NCBI GenBank assembly: GCA_037447655.1
Contig: JBBHKE010001501.1
Coordinates: 61,001 to 125,000 of the forward strand
Length of the DNA: 64,000 nt
Reading direction: 5' to 3'
From: Zygnema cylindricum
Lineage: Eukaryota; Streptophyta; Zygnematophyceae; Zygnematales; Zygnemataceae
Within the stretch, counting starts at the first letter, position 1. The number at the start of each line of letters is the position of its first letter. Position numbers and translations under genes: made by a program. This document shows positions 31,523 through 43,792 of the stretch, piece by piece. The notes beneath the pieces are model-generated. The model had not been told where the DNA came from, did no database searches, and worked only from the letters and a program-made list of their open reading frames with translations.

Positions 31523-34500
31523 ATGAGATTGAAGGAGGAACAGGTCGCAAAACAAGCTGCAAAGAAAAAAAAGGCATTTGTGGCAACACAAGTTATCAGA
31601 GAGGATACCGATGAGGAGGATAAAGTACTCTTCCTCAACGAGGAGTTGGAGGTGAAAGGTGAGCCGGAGATTCCAAAGAGGCAAAAGTGTGCTTTCGGAG
31701 GAATAAAAGAAGCTCCTAAAGAAGGATGGATTATTGATTCAAGAGCCTCTATGCATATGTGTAGAGAAAAAACCATTATTTTACCAAAATGAGAAAGATC
31801 CCTACTGTAGAGATAGAGTATGGGGATGGGAGAACACTGACCACTAATTCAGTGGGATCAGTGGATTTGAGAGTCTTAGTTGACGGTAAAACATCTATAG
31901 TCACTTTGTCTGATGTTATTTTTATTTCAGAGTTGAACAAAAATCTTATCTCTACGTTGGTCTTAGATTATAAGGGTTTTGAGACTAGGACTAAGAAAGG
32001 ACTCTTTGTTGCTAGATATGAGAATAAAGTGTATTTCACAGTTGAAAAGGGTAGCCAAGGAATGTTTAGGCTGAATTTGATTAATGGAAAGACGGGAGTT
32101 TACTATGCTGGTGTAAGTGATTTGATGATGTGGCATAAAAGAATGGGACATGTGCATCTAGATAGATTGAAAGAAATGTAGAAAATGGGTGTAGTTGAGG
32201 GAATACATTTTGGAGACAATTAGACTTTGAACGATTGTTGTGGATATGCTCAAGGAAAAGCCCACAGGTTGCCTTTTCCAAAAACCGCAACATATAAGGG
32301 TGAAAAGGTCTTAGATCTAGTTCATACAAACATATGCGGACAGGCCAAAGTACTATAAGTTGGAGGGAAAATATTTATGCTTACTATCAATGATGATTGG
32401 TCTAGATACTCTAGAGTATACTTCTTGAAAAACAAATGTGAGGCTTCGACTTGTTTTAAGGAGTATAGAGCATGGAGTGAAAAGCTTCATGAGACACCTA
32501 TAAAGAGAGTGAGGAGTGATAATGGCGAAGAATACACTTCTAATGAGTTTGAGGATTTCTTGAAAGAGGTAGGAGTTCAACACCAAAAAACTGTTTCTAA
32601 GAACCCAGAACAAAAGGGTGTAGCATAGAGACTAAATCGAAACATTGAGTGATAGTGCTCGTAGAATGTTGTCAAATAAAAGCACAATTTTTTTTTTTTG
32701 GCCAGAAGCTATGAATTGTGCTAACTATCTCAAAAATAGGGTCCTTACCTTGACGGTAAAAGGACAAACACCTTATGAAAGATAGACCGGTAGAAAACCT
32801 AATATTTCACACTTAAAGGTGTTCGGAAGTCAAGTGTTTAGTTTAAACACAAAAAAATCTGATTGGAAGTTAGATGCAAGAGGAAAGTCGGGATACTTAC
32901 TTCGATATGATGAAAATGTAAAGGGATATAGAGTTTATGATCTCAGAAGAGCAGACATAATTCTAGTAAAACACTTGGTAGTCATGGATGAAGGAAAGTC
33001 CATAGATCCCTTCAAATACACTAAACCGGCCAGAATTAGAATTGAATCCGAAAATAAGTTAGATTCAGATTCTTCTAACCAAACTCCGGTTCAGCTTGAC
33101 CTTGCAGAGGAAGAGGAAAATCTGATCGAGAGTGACCCTCTCTTGGAGTCACAGCTTCCGGCTCAAAACGAGGAAAGATCGGATATGGACGATGAACGTC
33201 CGGAGATGGACTCCACGCATGAGGGGGAAGTTGAAGCTGTTCGGAGACATCCAAGATTACCCTCCATTCCAACGTCAGAGTTTGAAGGAGGAAGGAGAAG
33301 CAACAAGAGGCTTCAAGAGAGATAAGTGAACAACAAGGTAACTAAGCTGTCACATTTGAGCGAACCCCAGACTTACTCAGAGGCGATTAATAGTCTGAAA
33401 AGTAGTAGATGGGTGACAACTTTTAATGATGAGATGGCTTCCATTATGGAAGCAAATACATGGGAGTTGGTGGATTGTCCTCTAAACAGAAAGCCGATAG
33501 GATGCAAGTGGGTATTTAAGTTGAAATTCAATCCAGATAACACTATCGAGCGATATAAGGCCAAACTAGTGGCAAACGGGTTCACACAAAAGGAGGGAAT
33601 TGATTATAAAGGGACATTTGCTCCGGTTGTTAGATTTCCCTCCGTCCGGATTCTTTTTAGTCTAGCGGCAGCGAAACAGATGGAAGTGCACCAGATGGAC
33701 TTAAAAACCGCTTTCTTACACGGGCAATTAGAAGAAGAGATCTTCACGCGGCAAACAGAAGGATTTGTGGAGAAAGGAGAAGAAAGTAAGGTGTGCAAAT
33801 TGATAAAATCCCTTTACGGACTAGAGCATGCTCCACGCCAATGGAACAAGAAGCTAGACGTGTTTATAACAAGTTTTGGATATATTCGAATCAGTTCGGA
33901 TCATTCCATCTATCTATTTGAGGATGAGAAAGGTATAATTTTCATTGCTATCTATATGGATGATTTACTTGTTTTGAGTAAATTGATGGAGAAAATTAAT
34001 AGGTCGAAAAAGGATCTAAAGAGTATATTTGAAATCAAGGACTTGGGAGAGGCAAAGTACATTTTGGGAATTCAGATGGAAAATGATAGAGAAAAGAAAA
34101 CATTTAGACTAAATAAAAAGGAAGCAATAGGGAATATGCTTGAAAAATTCCAAATGGATAAGGCGAATAGTTGTACGACTCCCATGGACTTAAAGAAGGA
34201 TATGAGGGGAGCTCAGAAAAGGGAGTCTTCATCTTAGATAAAGAGTTAGGACCTAAGGAAAGCAAGTTCATGCAAACTATTCCGTACAGACAAGTTGTCG
34301 GTAGCTTGATCTATTTTACGAACTGTATTCGTCTTGATATAGCAACAGTTGTGGGAGTATTAATTAGGAGTCTGAATGATCCTAGGAAGAAAGATAGGGA
34401 AGGGGCCAAAAGGGTCATGTGATACTTGATAGGAACAAGAGATTTGTGGTTGCATTTGGGAGGGGATAATAATGAAATCACCACTTGGAGTGATGCCAGT

Positions 34501-34880
34501 TATGGGGGTGCTCAATTGAGGAGATGTACTTTTGGGTATGTGTTGTATGTTGGAAATGGGGATTGCTGTTGGAGCAGCAAGCAACAAAAGGTGATTGCTC
34601 AATCCACCATGGAGGCAAAGTATATGGCCTCTAGTTTGGCTGTGAAAGAATTTATGTGGGTGAAATCTTTGCTTCAAGAACAGGGATATATGAAGAATGG
34701 AGTGCAAAAGAATTTTGTGACAATCAAGTTGCGATTGCAATTGCAGCAAACCCTAAGCATCACTTTAAAGCAAAACATATGGATATTCTTTTGAGCTTTT
34801 TTAAAGAGAAGGTTAAGAATAAAATAATTAGTTTGGAATATAGACCAGATGGAGAGATGGTAGCAGATATGATGACTTAG
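31523..34880 (+). pseudogene. Copia pol remnant (protease, integrase, RT, RNase H)
   Basis: The domains are in copia order but broken between frames. Protease at 31720-31990 reads WIIDSRASMHM, with Arg replacing the conserved Gly of DSGA. The pre-integrase motif MMWHKRMGHVHLDRL lies near 32128. Integrase core 32377-32640 has INDDWSRY and RSDNGEEYTS, and the third catalytic residue, Glu of GVAER, is an in-frame TAG at about 32626-32628. RT at 33326-34237 is the best-preserved part, with DLKTAFLHGQLEEEIF and the YMDDLLV box. RNase H lies at 34250-34880, with SDASYGG, TMEAKYM and, after a frameshift near 34660, CDNQVAIA and KHMDI. At least six stops or frameshifts are present. Confidence 0.9.
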
Positions 34881-34948
34881 CGTGTTCCCTCTCCCAAATT
34901 GATATTTTGTAGGGATAAATGTGGATTGAAAGAAAAGATAGACTAGAA

Positions 34949-34959
34949 AATAAAGGGAG
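34949..34959 (+). other. Copia polypurine tract
   Basis: AATAAAGGGAG lies immediately before the 3' LTR, the usual site for plus-strand DNA priming. Confidence 0.75.
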
Positions 34960-36003
34960 TGTTGAAAAAGGTTATCTATAGTCTATCTTCTTAGTCAGTC
35001 TATGGGCATTCTACAGTGTTCTCATACTTGTTGTAGTCACTGAGAGCTCTGGCAAGCACCCATGGCTGCCTCAGAAGACAGATAGAAGACATAGAACCTA
35101 CAAAATATAGATTGGCGGAACCAGGATTTGACCATGTGACCTCCGGACAACATACGTACGGATTAGCCGTCCTCCTTATCCTGTAGGTCTTAGTGAAACA
35201 ATACCACAATTGTATTTGATAGATGACGCGGCTACACATTTGAATGAAATGAAACATTGAAACGTACAGTACCGCACAAAATATTGTACCGCATGCAATG
35301 AACGAAACGAATTCAAATGTCGTTTCGCGATCAATGGTTCGCAAAGTACGACGCATTTTTCAACGGTCAAACGGGATGATAATCGTTGAATTTCAACGGT
35401 TAGCATTATTCAGCGCGCCATCAATTCGAGCGGCCGACATTGATCGCCGAATTACGAACAGACGACACGCGTGAGTGGCGGTATGCCTGAAAGGTTTTTC
35501 TAGGAGCACTTCGCCAAAGTGGAGGAAGATGACACGTGGCACCATCCTATAGGATACCAAAGAAGAAAGGGATAGAATGGAGACGACTTATTTGCCACGT
35601 GGCAGACCGAGAGTGATGCCAAATATTTCAGTGCATAAAGTACGGCGGTTGCCGTACTTTATATGTACATAATGTAGTGTATAGTAATTTGATTGATCTA
35701 GAAGGGCTATGAGTAGGTTTCTTAGGACTTAGACATTTTTTTTGAAAGCGCTCTCTCTCAGAGGCCATTTGTATAAATTCGTTGTCTTTGAACAACCATA
35801 ACTTAGTGCTCAAGTGAGCAAATTCAGTGATTCTTTTTGCTGCGGAATCAGGAGAGTCCAAGCTACATAAGGGTGTAGTCGGTCAGTGTTTTTGTGTGCC
35901 AGGGCGACACTTATTCATTGCCAAAGTCAAAAGTGCAAATATTAACGTAGTGGCTTCATATAAGCAGGACATTCTATGTACCAATGGAGGTCACAGAATT
36001 ACA
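34960..36003 (+). repeat. Copia 3' LTR
   Basis: Starts TGTTGAAAAAGG, ends CACAGAATTACA, and is followed by the catat target duplication. It is similar along its length to 29505-30582. Confidence 0.93.
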
Positions 36004-37549
36004 CATATTTACAATCAAATGTGTCTCGTCCATGTGCTCCACCAAATCCTTGTAAAAAGACCTATTATCCACCAAAAAAATAGAGAAAAGCAAAAAAAAA
36101 TAAAACTGAACTCAGTACAATGATAGGGGAAACAAAATACAAAACCTTGTATTACAAAAAGCATTAAATGGGAGGGAAATATGAAGCTTACCCGATTGGA
36201 ATCCCTATTTTAGAACGCCCATGTGATATGCCACGGATATTTCAATGTATTCTTTTTTCTACACACTTAGTTGTAGTTTGCCCTTTTGAGCTCCGGCGAC
36301 GATGCTATGCTTTTCAAAAAAGCGTTGAATCCAACCTCGAGTGATTTTTGGCTTGATCTCTTCACCATTTTTGTCGATAAATTCTAGCAAACCCTCCTTC
36401 ATTTCGGCGATGATGTGATTTGCCATTTTTCCCACAATGACAGTCGACATTTTTAATCCCGCCTTTTGGAATCGGAAGAATTTGTCAACTACACCGCCAA
36501 TCGCTATAAGCGTTGTGTACGCTAATTCAGTCCTGCTTTTTTTTTAATTTATTCTCCATTAGCGTAGTTCATTCTATTTTTTTCTGTACTCTATTTAGGG
36601 TTAATTTTTTAGTACCGTACAAAACGGAAGTACGCCATCATTTAATTAGTGTGGTGTATGGGCAATGTCAGATCGTACAAAATCGTACATTTTTAAATAA
36701 AAAGGTACAATTCATTATGTTTAATAGCCGTGGACGCATGAGAATGTGCGGTCTTAAAAGGGGTTCAATCCGGGTCGTAAATAGTTACGTTCGTACATAT
36801 TTCACCAACAACCACATGGTCGACAGTGTGAACGTCAAACATATTCGCCTGAGGAAAGTCATCGAATTCAGTAAATGAACGTAACTGAATGCAATGTTGC
36901 GCCGGCGTATTACTGTAACTTTGATATATAGATTATCAACTCCAAGTAGGTTATTTGTAAGCAGTTATAGTTATTATTAATGTTATTTTATGTTTATGGT
37001 TCAATTAGCGTAAAGGTTTATGGTATTAAGGTGAAAATTGTTCCATTTAGTATAGATGTTCATTGTAATATGGTCTCCATCACAAAATAAAGTAAACGTT
37101 TATGTTAATACGGGGTCGATGTGCCAAAAAACCCATAATTAAAGTTATTATTTGAATTTAATAGAATAAAATAACAATATTTGGCGTTGGTGATATTCGG
37201 GGACAGGAAACGCCAAATGCGGACAGTCCATAAAAGAATGGATCCGTTCTTGGCCAATCACAACCAACCGTTTCTTGGCCAATCACAACCAACCGTTTCT
37301 TTGTGGGATCTGACGCTTACAACGTTGTTTTGACAATTTTTAGGGTTTGTCCACGAGGACGCAAGCGAAAGCTCCGCCGCCTGTTCCACATTTCATCCCA
37401 CTTACTTCCCTATCGACCTGCCATTTTTTCATCCAGCCACCCTGTCTCCTCTGTTTCTCCCTTAATCTATGGTGAAAAGCGCTCTCTCTTCCTTTTTGCG
37501 TGTCGCTCTCCCTCGCCATATTCAACGCCTCCTCGTCTCCTGATAGGTT

Positions 37550-37930
37550 TGTTCCACATCCCCCTCCCCCCCTCCCTCCCAATCAATCTGAATCTCTCTA
37601 TCTGTGAATCCCTCTCTCTCCCTAATTTTTTTTTCCCATTTCCCTTCTCCCCCTCTTCTTCTATCTCTCTACCCTTACCTCTCTCTCCCTCAATCTGCCT
37701 CTCTCCCTCTCTCCCTTTCAATCTGCCTCCCCCCCTCTCTCCCTATCAATCTGCCTCTCCCCCTTTCTCTCTCTCAACCTGCCTCTCTCCCTCTCTCCCT
37801 ATCTATCTGCCTCTCTCTAACCGTGAATCCCTCTCTCTCTCCTTATTTTTTTATCCCATTTCCCTTCCCCCCCTCTTCTTCTATGTCTCTACTCTTACCT
37901 CCCTCTCTCTCAATCTGCCTCTCCCTATTG
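37550..37930. repeat. Pyrimidine-rich tract (copy 2)
   Basis: About 50-bp units (CTCTCTCCCTCAATCTGCCT type) repeat in tandem; this is the counterpart of 25890-26560 in copy 1. The 264-codon open frame through it (37303-38097) is low complexity after the first 60 codons and is not accepted as a gene. Confidence 0.85.
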
Positions 37931-38869
37931 TACCTTTTTTGTTAAAGTGGTTTATTTGTTTGTTTGCTTCCATTTTTATTATTTTCATTGTGGATGCTAA
38001 TTTGTTTTTGGTTCCTTTTTTTGTCTTATTTGCAGATGTGACGTACACATTATTCCTTCTACATATGGAAAAAAATTGCATTACCATTATAGTATAAAAA
38101 AATAAGTTTTGAACGAGAGGGGGAAAGTGAGGTAGGAGAAGAAAGAGGGAGGCGAGGAATGGAAGGGAGTAGAGGTGAGAGAGGAGAGGGGAAATAAAAA
38201 TGGAGAGATTATAAAAGATGGAGGGTAGGAGTAGCATAGATGTTTGTTGAGTTTGGTTTTTTCCTCACAATTGACAAATTCAACTATAATATGGAGAAAT
38301 CTTGATAGGAATAATCTTTTATGTTTTTAGTAGGATTGTTCATTCGGTATTTTTCCAATATAGGTTTTGGTTAGTTCCGTTTTAAATTACATATTTGTTC
38401 ATTTCCATAGCTATGGTTTATATGTACATCTGTAAATTTTTGGACAATTATTATGTGCACCGTGAAAGGAATGTAAAAAAAGGAATTGGTCGTTCTGTTT
38501 TTCTTTTATGTTTTCCATATTTTTGTCTTTGTTTTTTATGTGTATATTTTTTTTTGTATTCCATATGATTTTGTTTTGTTTATAAATTGTGTTTGTCACT
38601 GTTAAAAAGTTATGATCCGAGGTTATTTTAATATCGACATTTATAAAAAAATGGCATTTTATTGCCAAAATCAAAAAAGAAAAGACAAAAAATAAAAATG
38701 AGTTATAATTATTGATCTTGATTTCGGCAGGTCAATTTATTACAATTTATGTCTATGTAAATATTTGGCGTTTTGCGCATCACACACAAGTAATTTAGGG
38801 GATTTCCCTATTAATACGCCGATGTACACATTGTATTTTTAGTAGGGACAAAATTGTATCATTCAGCGA

Positions 38870-39165
38870 CAATATATTTCCGTCACTGAATGGTAAAACT
38901 TAGTTTAACATCAAATTTACCATTCAACGACGAGACGTTATCGTCGCTGGATTATCATATTGAATTTTTTCACTTCAGCGATGAGACTGTCTCGTCGCTG
39001 GAGTATCATACCGAATTTATGCACTTCAGCGATGAGACTATCTCGTCGCTGGATTATCATACCGAATTTCTGCCCTTCAGCGATGAGATTGTCTCGTCGT
39101 TGGATTATCATATTGAATTTTTGCACTTCAGCGATGAGACTGTCTCGTCGCTAAAACTGTCTTAA
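38870..39165. repeat. 51-bp palindromic tandem array
   Basis: About five 51-bp units, each containing the dyad GCGATGAGACTGTCTCGTCGC or a variant, follow a first imperfect hairpin (CATTCAGCGAC...GTCACTGAATG). The plus-strand frame is open through all units and would give a 17-residue repeat (SDETVSSLDYHTEFLHF). The dyads rather than the frame are conserved in related blocks at 27600-27890, 41403-41487 and 43767-43792. Confidence 0.8.
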
Positions 39166-41402
39166 TGCCAGAATTGACCTAGCATTGTACTGCATTTGTC
39201 GTCAACCGTGGAATACAACATGTAACCGACGAATCCCCAAACACACTGAAAACATCCATAACATCTAGTGACATTGAAGTACATTTTCCATACATCATTT
39301 TCAGTAAGAAACTTCAAAATGAAAAGCAAATAAGGATTCGATTAGATTGATTTTATCATGGATACAATTTACTCGACAAACTTTGAGTAACGCTAGGTAC
39401 AATTACCACACTAACCATCCAAAAGTACTAATCAATACAAAAATTAAAAAAAAAACACTAATTAAATAATATTATGCTAAACATGATTCTTCACTTCACA
39501 AACTAGACCACTTCATTTTGAAAAGACTCAAAATCTCCTTTCTCCCACTCAGCGTCAGCGTCTTCAAAGACTTCATCCTCCTTAGTGTCGGCATCTAGAA
39601 TGCCTCGAACAAAATCTCGTGCCACTGTAGAAGGAATTGGCACCTCACCGCCTTCGAAATGGCACCGCCTTCGAAATGGCATCGCCATTTCATGATGATG
39701 ATTTGTAAATCTTGGGTGAGCATTTTCTCCTCCCATTTCCCGTCTTTCAATGACAATCCGCACTGGATCATAGCTTTACGTGTGAAACCCATCCCACGGT
39801 CGTCCTTCATTGCGTTGACTTCGCGAATTGAATTGCGAGCCAACTTGAGGAAGAAAGCCTTCCCGGGCCCGAGTAGCTTCCCAGACCAACCCTTGCCACT
39901 CGGATAGGACCATGCATGCTTCTCGATCCCGTTCATCTTCAAATCCTCCCATTTTTGAGACCAAACCTCCTTAATATTCGAAATGACGAAGGAGTCAGCG
40001 GGTTGCACAAAGTGAGTTGCGCACGGAGGGAAGAAATGGAGAATTGTCCTTTTGGCGAGTAATACTCGACTTAACTCCTCGGAATTATTGTGCCCTCCAC
40101 AATTGTCGAGGAATATTATTTTCTCACGTCATTCACGGTCTCCTTGATAAGATCTCGGCTCTTCTATCCATTGCGGGAATACGGTTTTATCATTCCATCC
40201 TTTGGGGCCGGATCGGTAGCAAACTCCTACAATAGGAAAAAAACAAGGATAGGGAAAGGGGTGAGTTACATGAGGGGGAGAGAAAGTGGGAGAGGGAGAG
40301 GAGGCCTAGAGGGGGGGGAGAGGGATAGATAAGGAGTTAGAGGGAAAGGGGTGAAGAAACATTAAAAACCAATATAAAACGGTAAAACATATATTCGTAG
40401 CGAGGAATACGTAAAAAAATAGAGGAAACGAAGGAAGATGAATAAAAAGTCAACGATTAAAATTTAATGAAACTTACCCGGTACATCGTCGGAGAGGCCC
40501 TTTATCGGGTAACTTCGTGCGCGGTTTGTGAATATAATCATCGGAGCCTCGATTCGGGCGTTCGCTCCTCACGTGAGTCGTACCATCTATGTCATGGACT
40601 CCACCACCCGCAACGTCGGCGTACTTTACAACCTCGTCGCCGCGAAAGCCTTAAGTTGTCTTGTTGTCCATATTTACAATTAAATGGGTCTCGTCCATAT
40701 TCTCCACCAAATCCTCGTTAAAACGACCTATTATCCACCAAAATTATAGAAAGAAACAAAAGGAAACAAAAAATAAGTAAGTATAATGAAAGGGGAAACA
40801 AAAAAAACAACTTTATATGACAAGAATCAACAAACTATAATAAAATACGAAGCTTACCCGAGAGAAATCCCCTCTTTAATACGCCCATCTGATACGCCAT
40901 GGATCTCTCGATGTATTTCTCCTTCTCCGGACTTAATTGTAGTTTGCCCTTTTGGGCTCGAGCGACAATGCTATGCTTTTCGAAAAAGCGTTGAATCCAA
41001 CACCGAGTGATTATTGGCTTGATCTCTTCACCTGTGTCGTCGATAAAATCCGTCGATCCCTCCTTCTTCATTTCGGCAATGATATGATTTGCCATTTTTC
41101 CGACAATGACAGTGGACATTTTCATCCCTGCCTTTTGGAATCGGTAGAACTCGTCCACTAAGTCCATGTGAACTTTCACCACCCATGGTAACTCTTTCCT
41201 ACCCCTTCCCGGTAACGCCTTCATTACCGCAACGCTTCTCCTTCCAAAACCCGCAGAAGATAAGGTGAGAGTAGTTTCCCTTATCCTTTTTAGTACTGCC
41301 ACCCTTTCTACCCACCACCCCCTTGCCTTCTGATACTCTGCAATTGGAGTAAGGAAACAAAAAATAATTAGTGACTGAATATATTCAAGATTGAGAACCG
41401 AA

Positions 41403-41487
41403 TTAGCGACGACAGATTGTCATCGCCTATTTCAACGACGATAGCTGTCCGCCGCTGAAATAGGCAACGACCATATGTCGTTGCTAA
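41403..41487. repeat. 32-bp imperfect inverted repeat with nested dyads
   Basis: Arm 41403-41434 (TTAGCGACGACAGATTG...) pairs imperfectly with 41456-41487 (...ATGTCGTTGCTAA). Each arm carries its own GCGACGA/TCGTCGC-type dyad. It lies in the long first intron of the copy 2 transposase. Confidence 0.75.
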
Positions 41488-41887
41488 TTCAGCAACAAAC
41501 GATTGTCGCCACAATGGAATCATGGTTCAGCGATGATTGGAATTCGTCGCTGCTTTATGGATGATCCTCTGTCGTCGGTATATTTAACATAAACAACAAG
41601 TTAATAATAACAACATATTGAGTGGGTGGGTTAGCGACGACAAGATAAGAAGAGAAGGAAACCCTAAAAAAATTGCAAATCACAAACATACCGATTACCG
41701 CAGTTTTTTTTGAGACAAGTCTCGAGTGAGCCTCGCCACTTGTTCTTGTTGGGCGGCCAATTGTTCAGTGAGTGCCTCGATTATTCTTTGCCAATCCTCT
41801 TCTCTCGGTGGTGGAGGTGGGGTAATCGGACGGGGAACCCTTGGGATTTCGCATAAACGAGGTTGCCTCACTTGAAGATTTCAGAAC

Positions 41888-43408
41888 TTATGAAGAACCG
41901 AAGTACGAGCCTCTCGCAAAGCCATTACCTTGGGAGTTTTCCGACAATATTTTAAGACGGTGTATAGTCGGGGGTCCCACGGATGATGAAGCCGTAATAA
42001 CTTGGGAACAATTCACACGAAATCCGCGGTCGTCGTGAACTATCCACGTATGCCGTGGATCCGCCGGATCGAATTGCTGTATGTGGGCAAATGTCGAGCC
42101 ACGGTCGTCGCCGTCAATGAAGAGCCATGTCGGATGTGTGGGAACATCCGGAGGGATGTCGAGAATTTCCGGACGGGGATTTCCCCTCGGGTTTAGGGGG
42201 CGAGGTTCACCGTACCTCCAATGTTCCGGCCATTCGGCAACCGGAATGTAATGCTCGGCCCGAGGAACAAAAATGTCCATTTCTTCCTCTCCCGTGGGAG
42301 GAGGAAAATACCAATCCGGATCCTCAACTCGGTAGGGAGCTTGAGGACCCGGATTATCCAATACAATGCCTCTCTCTCTATTTGGTGACGGAGGCGCCTC
42401 GAATACATCGTCATCATCCGCGTATTCATCCTCTCGTTGTCGTCCCTCGCTATCCGGAATTTGCTCGTCCTCGGTGGCGGGCTCATCCACATCCTTCCAT
42501 ACCCGAATATCCGTGGAATGTTCTACCTCGGGGGTATGCTTCTCATAAGCCGGTTCCTCCCCATCCTCGATGCTCTCGTCGCTACAAGAAGTTGAGGGGA
42601 CGTAATCCTCGTCACTCCAATGACAAACTTTTTTTTTCCTAACTTTATTTCCTTCCTCCTCTCTAATTCTTCCACACCTCACTCCCTTCCCCCTCCTCAC
42701 TCTCATGAAAAACCCAATTTTTCCTTCTTATCCTCCGCCTCTCTACTCCTCTCCCCACCTCAATTCCCTCCCCCTCCTCAACCGTCGCCTCTTTTCCCCT
42801 TCCTTCTTCACCTAATGCCACCTCCCCCCTAGCCTCCCCACTCAATATGTTCTCTTCCCCCCCCACCTCACCTTCTCCCTCATCTTCACCCACATGGAAA
42901 ACCCTAATTTTTCTTTTTATCCTCCTCCTCCTCCTCTCTACTCCTCCCCCCGCCTCACTTTCTTCCCCCTCCTCAACCGTCGCCTCTGTTCCCTTCTTTC
43001 CTCACCTAAAGCCGCCTCCCCCCCCCCTCCCCACTCAATATGTTTTCTCCCCCCCCCCACCTCACCTTCTCCCTCATCCTCACTCTCATGACAAACCCTA
43101 TTTTTCCTTTTTATCCTCCTCCTCCTCCTCTTTACTCCTTCCCCCCCCTCAGTTTCTCCTCCCTCCTCAACCGTCGCCTCTTTTCCCCTTCCTTCCTCAC
43201 CATCTACCTCATCCACCCTACTCACCTCAATAGATGCCTCTTTTTCCTTCCTTTCTCTCTCTCCTCCTTCCCATCCAATGGCTAACGGGGTTGCTGCCTC
43301 CCGTTGCCTCGCTAACTCTTCTGCGGTTGTTGTGACAAGGGGAGGATAGCGACGGCGGCGAGCCCTCACGGTACGTCGTCGCCTAATTTGCTTATTGCCG
43401 GCTTCCAT
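41888..43408 (-). CDS. Putative acidic second protein of the large transposon, frame broken
   Basis: Two open frames on the minus strand seem to be parts of one gene. The upstream frame starts at 43408 (MEAGNKQIRRRRTVRARRRR, strongly basic), then becomes Glu/Arg-rich across a tandem repeat and ends near 42938. The downstream frame (42706 to 41888) is acidic and Pro-rich (CSDESIEDGEEP, EYADDDDVFEAPPSPN, EPRPLNPRGNPRPE). A possible continuation in another frame at 41702-41830 reads EEDWQRIIEALTEQLAAQQE, a likely short coiled coil, ending at a GTAAT donor-like site. No known family was recognised. It lies inside the transposase's first intron, so it could be a nested gene, an alternative exon set or a separate insertion. 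Confidence 0.4.
42655..43250. repeat. ~190-bp pyrimidine-rich tandem repeat (3 units)
   Basis: Three successive units contain CCTCAACCGTCGCCTCT, CTCAATATGTT and CACCTCACCTTCTCCCTCAT in the same order at about 190-bp spacing (starting near 42700, 42890 and 43085). It falls in the acidic reading frame on the minus strand. Confidence 0.8.
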
Positions 43409-43766
43409 AGCGTAGCTTAAAAAACGCGTGTAAAAAAAAATTTGAAGAAGATGCGGCTACGAAGAGTTGAGGCGCAACCAAACAATTAAAACATAAAACC
43501 CTACTTTCAAAACATACTAAATTGCGATTTCGTGCGATGGGTACTTACATTGTATGGTCGTGCAGTGAAGTACTTCGCCGCCTCGCTGATGCATTCAGCA
43601 ATTCCAACGTTGCAGCGACAAAACGAAAGGATGATTTTCACGTTTCATTTAACACACGGTTCCAATATTGGACGTCGTCACTTGTTCAACATTTTTAAGG
43701 CGTTACGTTATACTGACGGCTACACGATTAACCGACCGAAGTCCTGTTTGGAAACTTCCAACGTTA

Positions 43767-43792
43767 AGGCGACGACGCATTGTCGTCGCCTT
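43767..43792. repeat. Perfect GGCGACGAC hairpin
   Basis: AAGGCGACGAC (43767-43777) pairs perfectly with GTCGTCGCCTT (43782-43792) around a 4-base loop. A second imperfect copy, CAGGCGACGACA...TGTCGTCGCAG, follows at about 43851-43879. Same dyad type as in the other palindrome blocks of this transposon. Confidence 0.8.

Larger units (their letters stand above)
29505..36003 (+). mobile_element. Full-length Ty1/copia LTR retrotransposon (non-functional)
   Basis: A 6.5-kb element with 5' LTR 29505-30582, primer site 30583-30597, gag-pol remains, polypurine tract 34949-34959 and 3' LTR 34960-36003. The LTRs begin TGTT and end ACA. The target duplication catat is perfect (29500-29504 and 36004-36008). 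The paralogous site in copy 2 (CCATATTTACAAT, about 40669-40681) is empty, so the insertion is exact within the third transposase exon. The order PR-IN-RT-RH is diagnostic of copia. Stops and frameshifts throughout, plus visible LTR divergence including a 37-bp duplication in the 5' LTR, show an old insertion. Confidence 0.93.
24864..36489 (-). mobile_element. Pogo-like DNA transposon copy 1, truncated and split by a copia element
   Basis: The segment 25318-29504 plus 36009-36489 is colinear with 36826-41150 of copy 2, including the pyrimidine tract, the palindrome block and the transposase exons. The left boundary is TA followed by CACCGCGCATCGTTATTAG (24864). The right part of the gene is missing: sequence similarity stops at a TA (36490-36491), where copy 2 begins. 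A copia retrotransposon occupies 29505-36003. The left 450 bp (24864-25318) resembles a different MITE subfamily, so the left junction may be recombinant. Confidence 0.7.
28358..36489 (-). pseudogene. Pogo/Tigger-like transposase, copy 1 (broken)
   Basis: This is a DDE transposase of the CENP-B/pogo type. Remaining exon pieces, in gene order, are 36192-36489 (helix-turn-helix region, CxIQRFFEKHSIVAGAQKGK-like), 36009-36061 with 29307-29504 (one exon split by the copia insertion; contains TLGFRGDEVVRYADV), and 28358-29062 (PKGWNDKTVFPQWIEEPR, then FLDNCGGHN and HLVQPADFF with the second and third catalytic Asp). Splice sites are GT-AG and agree with copy 2. The N-terminus is missing, the third exon is split, and a frame change near 28650-28770 separates the C-terminal part (VPIPSIVARDFVRGIQDADT). 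It cannot encode an active enzyme. Confidence 0.8.

Noticed and set aside
31440-32640. Alternative genetic code (TAG or TGA read as amino acids)
   Set aside because: All three stops occur in the copia remains, together with frameshifts, while the two cellular genes end at normal stops and contain none in frame.
37303-38097. 264-codon plus-strand frame
   Set aside because: Ser/Leu/Pro low complexity over a pyrimidine tract; the paralogous region in copy 1 (25813-26798) does not conserve the frame.
38870-39165. CRISPR-like array
   Set aside because: The 51-bp units are contiguous palindromes without unique spacers, in a eukaryotic transposon.
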